A stretch of 64,000 nt of DNA from Candidatus Andeanibacterium colombiense. Lineage in GTDB: Bacteria; Pseudomonadota; Alphaproteobacteria; Sphingomonadales; Sphingomonadaceae. The translations under genes were made by a program, and so were the position numbers. A model generated the notes under the pieces. That model was not told the origin of the DNA. It searched no databases and worked only from the letters and a program-made list of their open reading frames with translations. This document shows positions 1 to 7,627 of the stretch, in pieces. The stretch lies in contig CP119316.1 in assembly GCA_029202985.1 (NCBI GenBank), positions 806,001 to 870,000 of the forward strand. The letters run 5' to 3'. The stretch's first letter is position 1. The number at the start of each line of letters is the position of its first letter.

Positions 1-485
1 TCCCAGTTCAGGTAGGTCGCAAAGCACAGCCACGCAAGGTAAGGCAGCAGCAACAGCCCCGCCTGCCACCGCACCCGCCAGAACAGCGCGACGCTCAGCA
101 GCACCAGCACGTCCATCACCGCGATGATATAGAACGCACCCTCGATCCGGTGGAACGCGAAGAAGATCGGCGACCACGACAGATTGAGCGCCAGCTGGAG
201 TACGAACACGATCAGCGCCGGGGTCCGTCCCCGCGCACCCCAGGCGGCGGCGACGGCCGCCGCGGCGAGGCCCATCAGGATATAAAGGATCGTCCACGCG
301 ACTGGGAATGCCACCGGCGGCGGATAGAGCGGCGGCTTCACCAGGCTGGCGAACCACGGATTATCCGCGACCGAGCCCGAAATCTCGGCCGAGGCGAAGC
401 CCAGCAGGAGAATTACGGACACGAAGAACAGCGCCCAACGAAGGAAACTGGCCCTGAGCTGGGCGCGCGAAGCGAGGACGGTCAT
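1..485 (-). CDS. tspO: TspO/MBR family tryptophan-rich sensory protein (3' end outside window)
   Basis: Reading leftward from an ATG at 485, the frame stays open for 161 codons to the window edge. The protein is hydrophobic with five predicted membrane spans and carries family hallmarks: WTILYILMGLA in the first third, ALNLSWSPIFFAFH in the middle and LLLPYLAWLCFATYLNW at the visible end. TspO proteins are membrane receptors for porphyrins and related ligands and act in stress and tetrapyrrole regulation. The family usually ends just after the last motif, so only a few residues are missing. It lies 90 bp downstream of tlyA on the same strand. Identification is strong; the ligand is not known from sequence. 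Confidence 0.9.
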   Translation of the reverse strand, partial: MTVLASRAQLRASFLRWALFFVSVILLLGFASAEISGSVADNPWFASLVKPPLYPPPVAFPVAWTILYILMGLAAAAVAAAWGARGRTPALIVFVLQLALNLSWSPIFFAFHRIEGAFYIIAVMDVLVLLSVALFWRVRWQAGLLLLPYLAWLCFATYLNW

Positions 486-575
486 GCACTCTCCGATTCG
501 ATTGGCGGGATATTGGCGAGGCTTGTGCGGGTGGGCAATCGCGCGCGGTGCTTTTCCTGTCCCGCGATGGGTCAG

Positions 576-1313
576 CTACTGGCGCGAAGCCGAGATCAGG
601 AACTCGACATTTCCCTCCGGTCCGGTGATCGGGCTTTCGACGATCCCCTGCACATCCCACCCAGCGCTTTCCAGCCAAGCCTGAACTTCGCCGCAGACCC
701 GCTCGCGCAGCGCCGGATCGCGCACCACCCCACCCTTGCCAACCTCGCCCTTGCCGACCTCGAACTGGGGCTTGATCAGCGCGACCACGCGGCACTGCGG
801 CGCAGCCAGGCGCAGTGGCACTTCGAGCACCTTGGCCAACGAGATGAAGCTCGCATCGCACACCACCCAGCCGCACGGCCGGTCGATCAGTTCGGGCGTC
901 AGCAGCCGCGCGCTGGTCTGTTCGAGCACGGTCACGCGCGAATCCTGGCGCAATTTCCACGCGAGCTGGTTGGTCCCCGAATCGACCGCGAACACGTGGC
1001 TTGCGCCGTTGCTGAGCAGCACGTCGGTGAAGCCGCCGGTCGAGCTGCCGATATCCATCGCGGTCGCGCCGGCCGGGTCGAGCCCGAAATGCCCGATCGC
1101 ATGGGCGAGCTTGATCCCGCCGCGGCTGACCCACGGGTGATCGCGCCCGCGCACTTCTATTCCGGCATCCTCGGCCACCGTCTGGCCCGGCTTGGCGATC
1201 TTGGCCTCGCCCGCGAACACCAGCCCGGCCATCACCAGCGCCTGCGCGCGGGTGCGGCTCTCGGCGAGGCCGCGTTCCACCAGCAATTGGTCGATGCGTT
1301 GTTTTTTACCCAT
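576..1313 (-). CDS. tlyA: TlyA-type rRNA 2'-O-methyltransferase
   Basis: Family role: TlyA methylates cytidine 2'-hydroxyls in 16S and/or 23S rRNA with S-adenosylmethionine. Of the 245 residues, 1-65 form an S4 RNA-binding domain (KKQRIDQLLVERGLAESRT), and a Rossmann-fold FtsJ-like methyltransferase follows. The SAM loop DIGSSTGGFTDVLL sits at about 87-100, with the conserved lysine in WVSRGGIKL near 69 and VALIKPQFEVGKG later. I chose the ATG at 1313; a GTG two codons upstream (1319) would add only two residues. In many alphaproteobacteria tlyA is near isoprenoid genes, but here it is followed by tspO. The length is normal for the family. Confidence 0.93.
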   Translation of the reverse strand: MGKKQRIDQLLVERGLAESRTRAQALVMAGLVFAGEAKIAKPGQTVAEDAGIEVRGRDHPWVSRGGIKLAHAIGHFGLDPAGATAMDIGSSTGGFTDVLLSNGASHVFAVDSGTNQLAWKLRQDSRVTVLEQTSARLLTPELIDRPCGWVVCDASFISLAKVLEVPLRLAAPQCRVVALIKPQFEVGKGEVGKGGVVRDPALRERVCGEVQAWLESAGWDVQGIVESPITGPEGNVEFLISASRQ

Positions 1314-1376
1314 GAGCACCGCCGATAGAGTGTCGCGTCGGGTTGAGCCAGCGCGGGCTTTCGGCCAAGGATGCGC

Positions 1377-1934
1377 ATGATGAGGTTCCGCCTGCTCCCA
1401 GCCCTGCTGCTGACCGCCGCGCTTGGCGCCTGCGTGCCCAAGCCCGCAGTCGTTCCGCCCACCCCCCGGCCAGTGCCCGCGCCGACTCCGGCTCCGGCCC
1501 CCGCGCCGCGGCCGACTCCGGCACCGGTGCCGACCTGGTCAAGCTGGATGGACGCGCCGCGCACGCCGGGCGACTGGTTCTACAAGCGCATGGGCCAGGC
1601 GACCTATGCGGTCTATGGCAACAGCGACACCGACTTCGTGTTCGTGATGCGCTGCGATCTCACCGCAAGGACCATCGCGCTCGGCCGGGTCAGCGCGCAG
1701 ACGGCCGCCCGGCCGTTGCGCATCCGCACCGAGACCGCGGAACGCACCGTCACCGCCCTTCCGCGCCAGGGCTCGATCGAGACGCTGCTGGCTTTCGACC
1801 TCCAACCGCGCGACCCGCTGCTCGATGCGATGGCTCTCAGCAAGGGCCGCTTCGCGATCGAAGCCGCCGGCGAAACCCCGCTCTACCTCCCGAGCTGGCC
1901 AGAGGTCAGCCGGGTGATCGAGGATTGCCGCTAG
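1377..1934 (+). CDS. Proline-rich lipoprotein of unknown function
   Basis: About 185 residues. The N-terminus MMRFRLLPALLLTAALGAC is a lipoprotein signal with a lipobox ending LGAC, so the mature protein should be lipid-anchored. It is followed by some 35 residues that are almost only Pro, Ala, Thr and Val, likely an extended spacer, then a folded domain with WFYKRMGQATYAVYGN and RCDLTARTIAL, ending in a Cys near the C-terminus. AAGG at 1367-1370 fits a start at 1377 or 1380; an ATG at 1371 touches that site and looks too close. It is divergent from tlyA with 63 bp between them. I do not recognise the C-terminal domain beyond its being a periplasmic protein common in this order. Confidence 0.8.
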   Translation: MMRFRLLPALLLTAALGACVPKPAVVPPTPRPVPAPTPAPAPAPRPTPAPVPTWSSWMDAPRTPGDWFYKRMGQATYAVYGNSDTDFVFVMRCDLTARTIALGRVSAQTAARPLRIRTETAERTVTALPRQGSIETLLAFDLQPRDPLLDAMALSKGRFAIEAAGETPLYLPSWPEVSRVIEDCR

Positions 1935-2223
1935 TTTAGGCATTAACGCTGGATAGCACGCCAGACAGGCTTCCGTCGCGAACCGCAACCATCTCGGCGA
2001 AGACGATTCGACACAGCGGACGCTGCCTCACACCATGAACAAATCCCGGCGCATCGCGCGGTTTTCCGCAGGACGTGGCGTGTTTCCGATCAGCATCGGC
2101 GGCGGCTCGGTTCGTCTCGAATGCCCTTCGGATCGCCGCAGATGCTTTGGCTTTCTGGTCCGCAGCCGGTCAAAGCGGCCCGGGCGTTTGTTAACTTTTG
2201 ATATATCCGTGGAGATTTACAAC

Positions 2224-2409
2224 ATGGCACTTACCCTGAAAAAGCTGACCATCGGTACCGCCGCCCTGGCCCTTGCGGCGCCGTTCGCAATGGGCATCGC
2301 GCAGGCGCAGGACACCACCCCGGCTCCGGAGCCCACCGCGACTCCGGCCCCGACCCCCGAGCCGACCCCGTCGCCCACCGAAACCCCGACCCCGGCTCCG
2401 TCGGAATAA
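2224..2409 (+). CDS. Small secreted proline/threonine-rich protein
   Basis: A 61-residue protein: a 27-residue signal peptide (MALTLKKLTIGTAALALAAP, cleavage after AQA) followed by a mature chain of about 34 residues built of repeated P-x-P units with Thr, Glu, Ala and Ser and no hydrophobic core. The mature part is therefore extended, acidic and probably unfolded. I chose the ATG at 2224 because the signal peptide begins there and GGAG lies ten bases upstream. An in-frame ATG at 2035 would add 63 residues with no signal character. A hairpin terminator follows at once, so it is probably a monocistronic transcript. Function unknown; an envelope spacer or scaffold role is only a guess. Confidence 0.7.
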   Translation: MALTLKKLTIGTAALALAAPFAMGIAQAQDTTPAPEPTATPAPTPEPTPSPTETPTPAPSE

Positions 2410-2461
2410 CGTCCGCGCACAAGCCAAGGCCGCGCCACCTGCCCCGGTGCGGCACCCCCGC

Positions 2462-2485
2462 GAGCCCGCGCCAACGCGCGGGCTT
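2462..2485 (+). terminator. Hairpin terminator after the small Pro-rich gene
   Basis: A perfect 9-bp stem (AGCCCGCGC with GCGCGGGCT, loop CAAC) begins about 50 bases after the stop of the small secreted protein and is followed by the weak T-rich run TGCTTCGTT. Confidence 0.6.
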
Positions 2486-2668
2486 GCTTCGTTCAGACGG
2501 ATGGATTCCGGGCAAGAAAAAGGCCCGCGCTTGGCGCAGGCCGGAAGCATTCGATTCTGACGGGGAAAAACATTTTTACAAGTCTTGTGTTGCAGCGCGT
2601 CATGACTCACATATCGAGCAGCCGCCAAAAACGGCTTTTGGCTCTAACAGCGCGAAAGGAGGTGACCG

Positions 2669-2731
2669 ATGTCTCATGGTTCAGCAGGGAGGTCGGTACA
2701 GTTCCGCACGGAGCATTATCGTCAGATCTGA
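2669..2731 (+). CDS. Candidate 20-residue leader or micro-peptide with very strong ribosome binding site
   Basis: An ATG at 2669 opens a 20-codon frame ending in TGA at 2731 (first residues MSHGSAGRSV, last EHYRQI; three Arg, two His). It is preceded by AAAGGAGGTGA at 2655-2665, an 11-base perfect complement of the 3' end of 16S rRNA, with near-ideal spacing to the ATG. No other gene in the window has such a site. A hairpin lies 50 bases after the stop. This is a translation signal seen directly; whether the peptide has a role, is a leader peptide, or the region is a small RNA cannot be told. An overlapping frame with a start at 2677 is less well placed. Confidence 0.4.
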   Translation: MSHGSAGRSVQFRTEHYRQI

Positions 2732-2781
2732 TCGACGATAAAGGTTTCCGTGGGCGGTTCCTTTCCGGCCGCTGACCATGC

Positions 2782-2816
2782 GAAAGGCCGTCTCCGGTTA
2801 GCCGGGGCGGCCTTTC
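2782..2816 (+). terminator. Strong hairpin, terminator or attenuator-like
   Basis: GAAAGGCCG...CGGCCTTTC forms a stem of about 13 bp (two G-T pairs) around a short loop, followed by ACATTTCTG rather than a clean T-run. The 5' arm GAAAGG could instead pair with CCTTTC at 2760-2765, and that CCTTTC could also pair with GAAAGG (2654-2659) in the ribosome site of the micro-ORF, so mutually exclusive folds are possible. Confidence 0.55.
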
Positions 2817-2976
2817 ACATTTCTGAAATCCGTGCCCACCACCGGCTCCGCAACGAAGTTACGCAACCCGGCGGAAACCCGCAGAAAACTTACGTTTGCA
2901 ACCTTCACAACCGCAACTTTACTTGCACTTGCGTAAGGCGGGTTTTTCGGTTTAACCGCTCACCTTGCAATTAGTG

Positions 2977-2984
2977 AGCATGCT
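2977..2984. promoter_or_regulatory. AGCATGCT palindrome at the ilvE start, possible operator
   Basis: AGCATGCT is a perfect 8-bp palindrome set in TTAGTGAGCATGCTTATCA just upstream of the ilvE ATG at 2989. The flanks match only partly. Sites with an AGCATGCT core are reminiscent of MarR-type operators, but no MarR gene lies in the window, so this is a weak regulatory guess. Confidence 0.3.
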
Positions 2985-2988
2985 TATC

Positions 2989-4086
2989 ATGGCCGATTTC
3001 CCCGCCGCCGAATTCGCCCGCCAAGCCCACCCGGCGCCTACGGACAGCGCCGCGCGCGACGCAGCGCTGACCGATCCGGGCTTCGGCAAGGTGTTCTCTG
3101 ATCATATGGTCTCGATCGACTGGGTCGAAGGCAAGGGCTGGCACAATGCCGAGGTCGGCCCGCGCCGCCCGCTGGTGCTCGATCCGGCGGCGGCCGTGCT
3201 GCATTACGCGCAGGAGATTTTCGAAGGCCTCAAGGCCTACCGCCTGTCCGACGGCGGCATCTCGCTGTTCCGCCCCGACCGCAATGCCCATCGCTTCAAC
3301 GCTTCGGCCGAACGGCTTGCGATGCCGCACTTGCCGGAAGAAACCTTCATCGGCGCGGTTCGCGAACTGGTGCTGGCCGACCGCGACTGGTTCCCCAACG
3401 TCGATGGCGGCTCGCTTTACCTGCGGCCGTTCATGTTTGCATCGGAGCCGTTCCTCGGGGTGCGCCCGGCGAAGGAATACAAGTTCCTGGTGATCGCCAG
3501 CCCCGCCGGCAATTACTTCAAGTCGGGTGCCCCGGCGGTCTCGATCTGGGTTTCGGCGGATTACAACCGCGCCGGTCCCGGCGGCACCGGCGCGGCCAAG
3601 TGCGGCGGCAATTATGCCGCGAGCCTGGTCCCCCAGGCCGAAGCGATCGCGCATGGCCACGACCAGGTCGTGTTCCTCGACACGGCCGAGCGCAAGTGGA
3701 TCGAAGAGCTCGGCGGCATGAACCTGTTCTTCGTGTTCGACGACGGCCGGCTGATCACGCCCCCGCTCGGCGGCACGATCCTGCCCGGCATCACCCGCGA
3801 CAGCATCATGACCCTGGCGCGCGAGGAAGGGCTGAGCGTGCATGAGCAGCTCTATTCGATCGACGAATGGCGCGACGATGCGCGCAGCGGCAAATTGCTC
3901 GAGACCTTCGCCTGCGGTACCGCCGCGGTGGTGACGCCGGTGGGCCATGTCGCCGGGCACGACGGCGAATTCACGATCGGCTCGGGCGGCCCCGGCCAGT
4001 TGACCAGCAAATTGCGCGAGAAACTCGTCGGCATCCAGCGCGGCACCGTGCCCGACACCCACGGCTGGGTGACGCGGATCGCGTGA
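2989..4086 (+). CDS. ilvE: Branched-chain amino acid aminotransferase
   Basis: A PLP fold-type IV enzyme of 365 residues that moves amino groups between glutamate and the 2-oxo acids of leucine, isoleucine and valine, the last step of their synthesis. The PLP lysine is in [10 protein letters not shown] near residue 204; other family landmarks are IFEGLKAYR near 77-85, [15 protein letters not shown] near 144-158 and the phosphate-binding [12 protein letters not shown] near the C-terminus. ATGs at 2980 and 2989 are both possible and neither has a clear Shine-Dalgarno; I used 2989 (MADFPAAEF). Its TGA overlaps the ATG of trhO by one base (TGATG), so the two are probably translationally coupled. 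Confidence 0.93.
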   Translation: MADFPAAEFARQAHPAPTDSAARDAALTDPGFGKVFSDHMVSIDWVEGKGWHNAEVGPRRPLVLDPAAAVLHYAQEIFEGLKAYRLSDGGISLFRPDRNAHRFNASAERLAMPHLPEETFIGAVRELVLADRDWFPNVDGGSLYLRPFMFASEPFLGVRPAKEYKFLVIASPAGNYFKSGAPAVSIWVSADYNRAGPGGTGAAKCGGNYAASLVPQAEAIAHGHDQVVFLDTAERKWIEELGGMNLFFVFDDGRLITPPLGGTILPGITRDSIMTLAREEGLSVHEQLYSIDEWRDDARSGKLLETFACGTAAVVTPVGHVAGHDGEFTIGSGGPGQLTSKLREKLVGIQRGTVPDTHGWVTRIA

Positions 4087-5027
4087 TGCCGCTGCCGGTC
4101 TGCGTCGCGGCCCTCTATCAGTTCACGCCCTTACCCGATCCGGCGGCCCTGCGCGGACCGCTGGCGGAATTGTGCGAGGCCGGCGGCGTGAAGGGCACGC
4201 TGCTGCTGGCGCGCGAAGGGATCAACGGGACGATCGCAGGCACGGACGAAGCGATCGCGCGGGTCATCGATCATATCCGTGCGCTGCCGGGCTGTTCGGC
4301 GCTGGAACTCAAATACTCCCGCGCCGCCGAAATGCCGTTCCACCGGATGAAGGTGCGGCTCAAGCGCGAGATCGTCACGATGGGTCAGCCCGACATCGAC
4401 CCGCTCGCGAGCGTCGGCACCTATGTCGCGCCGGAGGACTGGAACGCGCTGATCGCCGATCCGGCGACGATCGTGATCGACACCCGCAACGATTACGAAG
4501 TCGCGGTAGGCAGGTTCAGAGGCGCGGTCGATCCGGAGACCGCGAGTTTCCGCGACTTCCCCGCGTGGTTCCGCGCCGAGCGCGAGCGGCTGTTTGGCAA
4601 CTGCGACGCTCCGAAGGTGGCCCCGAAAGTCGCAATGTACTGCACCGGCGGGATTCGCTGCGAGAAGGCGACCGCCTTCCTCAAATCCGAGGGGATCGAG
4701 GACGTATTCCACCTCAAGGGCGGCATCCTCAAATATCTCGAGGACGTGCCCCAAGCCGACAGCCTGTGGGAAGGCGAATGCTTCGTGTTCGACCAGCGGG
4801 TCACGGTCGCCCACGGCCTTGCGCCGGGCAGCTACGAACTCTGCCACGCCTGCCGCCGCCCGGTGAGCGATGCGGACAAGGCCTCCGCGCTCTACGAGGA
4901 AGGCGTGAGCTGCCCCGCCTGCCACGCCGAACGCAGCGACGAACAACGCGCCGCCTATGCCGAACGCCACCGGCAAGAACGCCTCGCCGGCGAGCGCGGC
5001 GAAGCGCATGTGGGCGCGAAGTTCTAG
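4086..5027 (+). CDS. trhO: tRNA uridine-34 hydroxylase, rhodanese family
   Basis: TrhO (YceA) makes 5-hydroxyuridine at position 34 of tRNAs, the oxygen-dependent route to cmo5U/mo5U wobble bases. The 313-residue protein has the N-terminal acylphosphatase-like domain ([15 protein letters not shown] near 40-53), a rhodanese domain from about 110 to 215 with catalytic Cys in [11 protein letters not shown] (about Cys186), and a C-terminal cysteine-rich zinc-ribbon-like tail (CHACRRPV... CPACHAER). The start overlaps the ilvE stop by one base. The 3' end overlaps the stop codon of the convergent flavoprotein gene by four bases. Confidence 0.9.
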   Translation: MPLPVCVAALYQFTPLPDPAALRGPLAELCEAGGVKGTLLLAREGINGTIAGTDEAIARVIDHIRALPGCSALELKYSRAAEMPFHRMKVRLKREIVTMGQPDIDPLASVGTYVAPEDWNALIADPATIVIDTRNDYEVAVGRFRGAVDPETASFRDFPAWFRAERERLFGNCDAPKVAPKVAMYCTGGIRCEKATAFLKSEGIEDVFHLKGGILKYLEDVPQADSLWEGECFVFDQRVTVAHGLAPGSYELCHACRRPVSDADKASALYEEGVSCPACHAERSDEQRAAYAERHRQERLAGERGEAHVGAKF

Positions 5028-6187
5028 AGCGCCTGCCCCGCCGCGCGCCCGCTCGCCCAGGCCCACTGGAAATTGTAGCCGCCGAGCCAGCCGGTGACAT
5101 CGACCGCCTCGCCGATCGCGTAGAGGCCCGGTATCTTGCTCGTCTCCATCGTTTTGGACGAAAGCTCCGCCGTGCTGATCCCGCCGGCGGTCACTTCGGC
5201 CTTCGCGAGGCCCTCGCTGCCGTTCGGGGTGAAGCGCCAGTCGGCCAGCCGCGCCTCGGCTTCGGCCAGCGCCTTGTCGGACAGGTTCGACAGTTCGCGC
5301 TCAAGCCCGATCTGCTCGGCCAGGGTCGCGGCCAGCCGGTCGGGCAGGAATTCGCCGAGCGCGCTGCGCAGGGTCGCACGCGGCCGGCCGCGCTTGGCCT
5401 CGGCCAGCCAGCCGCGCTTTGCATCCGGCAGAAAGGCGATCCCGACCTGCTCGCCCCTTTTCCAATAGGACGAGATTTGCAGCATCGCCGGGCCCGACAG
5501 GCCGCGGTGGGTGAACAAGGCCGCTTCGCGAAAGCTCGCCTTGCCGCAGCGGGCGATCACTTCCGCCGCGACGCCGGAAAGCTCGCGGAACAGCACCTCG
5601 TCCCCGCCCAGCGTCAATGGCACCAGCGCCGGGCGCGGTTCGACCACCTTGAGGCCGAACTGGCGGGCGAGATCGTAAGCGAAGCCAGTCGCGCCCATCC
5701 TGGGGATCGAAGGGCCGCCGGTCGCGATCACCAGCGCCGGTGCGCTGGCGCCCGCGACATGGAACTGGCCATCCGCATGGGCAACCTCGCGAAGGTCAGC
5801 TCCGCACCGCAACTCCACCCCGCCCTTCGCGCATTCCTCCAGCAGCATCTCGACGATCTGCCGCGCCGAGCCGTCGCAGAACAATTGCCCGAGGGTCTTC
5901 TCGTGCCACGCGATCCCGTAAGCCTCGACCAAGCCAAGGAAATCCTGCGGCGAATAGCGGCCGAGCGCCGATTTCGCGAAATGCGGGTTCTGCGACAGAT
6001 AGCGGTCCGCGGCGGTGTGGATGTTGGTGAAATTGCACCGTCCGCCCCCCGAGATCAGGATCTTCTTGCCCGGCGCGTCCGATTTCTCGAGCAGCAGCAC
6101 GCGCTTTCCGCGCTGCCCGGCGGTGGCGGCGGCCATCATCCCGGCCGCGCCGGCACCCAGCACGATTGCGTCGTAAGTTTCTGGCAT
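5024..6187 (-). CDS. BaiN/HI0933-family NAD(P)/FAD-dependent oxidoreductase
   Basis: A 387-residue flavoprotein of the HI0933 (YhiN/BaiN) family. An N-terminal Rossmann motif [15 protein letters not shown] begins near residue 10, and the family signature [10 protein letters not shown] is near 46-55. The C-terminus [14 protein letters not shown] is the usual second FAD contact. Family members are called aminoacetone oxidases or bile-acid reductases, but the true substrate of most is unknown. I took the ATG at 6187; a TTG at 6190 would add one residue. It is convergent with trhO (4-base stop overlap), and a palindromic repeat lies just upstream of its start. Confidence 0.82.
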   Translation of the reverse strand: MPETYDAIVLGAGAAGMMAAATAGQRGKRVLLLEKSDAPGKKILISGGGRCNFTNIHTAADRYLSQNPHFAKSALGRYSPQDFLGLVEAYGIAWHEKTLGQLFCDGSARQIVEMLLEECAKGGVELRCGADLREVAHADGQFHVAGASAPALVIATGGPSIPRMGATGFAYDLARQFGLKVVEPRPALVPLTLGGDEVLFRELSGVAAEVIARCGKASFREAALFTHRGLSGPAMLQISSYWKRGEQVGIAFLPDAKRGWLAEAKRGRPRATLRSALGEFLPDRLAATLAEQIGLERELSNLSDKALAEAEARLADWRFTPNGSEGLAKAEVTAGGISTAELSSKTMETSKIPGLYAIGEAVDVTGWLGGYNFQWAWASGRAAGQAL

Positions 6188-6229
6188 CAACGTCGCCTAG
6201 ACATTGTGCGCGGCGAAATCTCTCCCTTT

Positions 6230-6312
6230 CGTCATTGCGAGGAGGTGAAGCCGACGAAGCAATCCCCGGGCGTCGCGCGCTGATGCTCTGCTTCGCTTCG
6301 CTCGCAATGACG
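6230..6312. repeat. Inverted-terminal-repeat element, copy 1 (83 bp)
   Basis: The ends CGTCATTGCGAG and CTCGCAATGACG are perfect 12-bp inverted repeats bounding 83 bp that hold internal GAAGCAATCC and TGCTTCGCTTCGC. A second copy is at 52690-52776. It sits between the start of the flavoprotein gene and the stop of modC and holds no ORF. The layout is that of a REP/MITE-like nonautonomous repeat. Confidence 0.8.
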
Positions 6313-6317
6313 AGGTT

Positions 6318-6941
6318 TTAGGAGAGGCGCACCACACTCTCCGTCAGCCGCGCGACTTCGCCCATGTCGTGGCTGACATAGAGCACCGGCAGCTGCAGCT
6401 CGCCGCGGATGCGTTCGACCGCTTTCAGGATCTCCTCCGACCGCGCGGCGTCGAGCGAGGTCAGCGGTTCATCCATCAGCAGGAACTTCGGCGCGGACAG
6501 CAGCGCGCGCCCGATCGCAACCCGCCGCGCCTCGCCGCCCGAAAGCGTCGCGGGCATGCGCTCGAGCAGATGGCCGATGCCGAGGAAGTCCACCACCTCG
6601 CTTTGCCCGATCCAGCGCTCTTGCACCGGGTGCAGCCTTGCGCCGTAGGCGAGGTTGGCGCTCACCTTCATATGCGGGAACAGCCGGCCCGACTGGAACA
6701 CGTAACCCGCGCGGCGCTGCTCGGGCGGAAGGTCGATCCCGGCCGCGCTGTCGAACAGCACCCGGCCGCCGATGGCGATATGCCCGGCATCGGGCCGGAT
6801 CAGCCCGGCAATGCAGTTGAGCGTGGTGGTCTTGCCCACGCCCGAGGGTCCGACCAGCGCGACCAGGGGCGCGTCGGACTTTACCTCAAGCGCGATCTCG
6901 GCCTCGCCGATCCGGTGTCGCAGTTCTATCTCAAAGGACAT
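6318..6941 (-). CDS. modC: Molybdate ABC transporter ATP-binding protein, short form
   Basis: The ATPase of the molybdate importer, acting at the inner membrane face with ModB. In 207 residues it has Walker A GPSGVGKTT (31-39), a Q-loop in YVFQSGRLFPHM, signature LSGGEARR near 133-140, Walker B FLLMDEPLTSLD near 153-164 and the switch His in YVSHDMGE. It stops right after the nucleotide-binding domain: the C-terminal MOP/TOBE oxyanion-binding domain of longer ModC proteins (about 350 residues) is absent. The start overlaps the 3' end of modB by 11 bases, and modA-modB-modC form one operon. Confidence 0.88.
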   Translation of the reverse strand: MSFEIELRHRIGEAEIALEVKSDAPLVALVGPSGVGKTTTLNCIAGLIRPDAGHIAIGGRVLFDSAAGIDLPPEQRRAGYVFQSGRLFPHMKVSANLAYGARLHPVQERWIGQSEVVDFLGIGHLLERMPATLSGGEARRVAIGRALLSAPKFLLMDEPLTSLDAARSEEILKAVERIRGELQLPVLYVSHDMGEVARLTESVVRLS

Positions 6942-7623
6942 GCGCGCGCCTCACTCCCGAGCGCCGCACCAGCCATTCGCTCGCGATCAGCGCCGCCAGC
7001 GACAGCACCACCGAGATCACCGCGAGGCGCGTTACTCCCACTTCGCCGCCGGGCACCTGCAGGCCGGTGTAGATCGCCAGCGGCAAAGTCCGCGTCTGGC
7101 CGGGGATGTTGGAGGCGAAGGTGATGGTCGCGCCGAATTCGCCAATCGAGCGCGCGAAGCCGAGCACCGCCCCGGCCAATATCCCGGGCACAGAAAGCGG
7201 CAGGGTGATCGTGAGGAAGGCGCGGAAGCGCCCTGCACCGAGCGTGCGCGCGGCTTCGACCAGCCGCCGGTCCACCGCCTCGATCGACAGGCGCATTGCC
7301 CGCACCATCAGCGGCAGCGCCATCACCGCCGCCGCCAGCGCGGCGCCGGTCCAGCGGAATACCAGCGTGATCCCGAACCAGTCATCGAGGAACCCGCCGA
7401 TCGGCCCGTTGCGCCCGAACAGCAGCAGCAGCACCCAGCCGGTCACCACCGGCGGCAGCACCAGCGGCAGATGCACCGCTGCATCGAGCAGCAGCACGCC
7501 CGGAAAGCGCCGGCGCGCAAGCACCCAGGCGAGCGCATAGGCGAGCGGCATGGTCAGCGCCATCGCGACCAGGCTGACCTTCAAGGACAGCCCGACGATC
7601 GCCCATTCTTCCGGAGTCAGCAT
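6931..7623 (-). CDS. modB: Molybdate ABC transporter permease
   Basis: A 230-residue integral membrane protein with about five or six hydrophobic spans. It carries the BPD_transp_1 permease fold and the EAA-type coupling loop VEAARTLGAGRFRAFLTITLP, which docks on the ATPase. The pattern (LARRRFPGVLLLDAAVHLPLVLPPVVTGW near residue 35, FARSIGEFGATITFASN near 160) is characteristic of ModB/CysU permeases. It starts at an ATG only four bases after the modA stop and overlaps modC, fixing its role as the pore of a molybdate or tungstate importer. Confidence 0.9.
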   Translation of the reverse strand: MLTPEEWAIVGLSLKVSLVAMALTMPLAYALAWVLARRRFPGVLLLDAAVHLPLVLPPVVTGWVLLLLFGRNGPIGGFLDDWFGITLVFRWTGAALAAAVMALPLMVRAMRLSIEAVDRRLVEAARTLGAGRFRAFLTITLPLSVPGILAGAVLGFARSIGEFGATITFASNIPGQTRTLPLAIYTGLQVPGGEVGVTRLAVISVVLSLAALIASEWLVRRSGVRRAHVL

Positions 7624-7627
7624 AGGC

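Noticed and set aside
2035..2223. N-terminal extension of the small Pro-rich protein from an ATG at 2035
   Set aside because: The added residues have no signal or family character, whereas a complete signal peptide and a GGAG site begin at 2224.
2587..2775. 62-codon frame overlapping the micro-ORF
   Set aside because: No ribosome site at its start and it runs across the strong SD. The 20-codon frame is much better placed.
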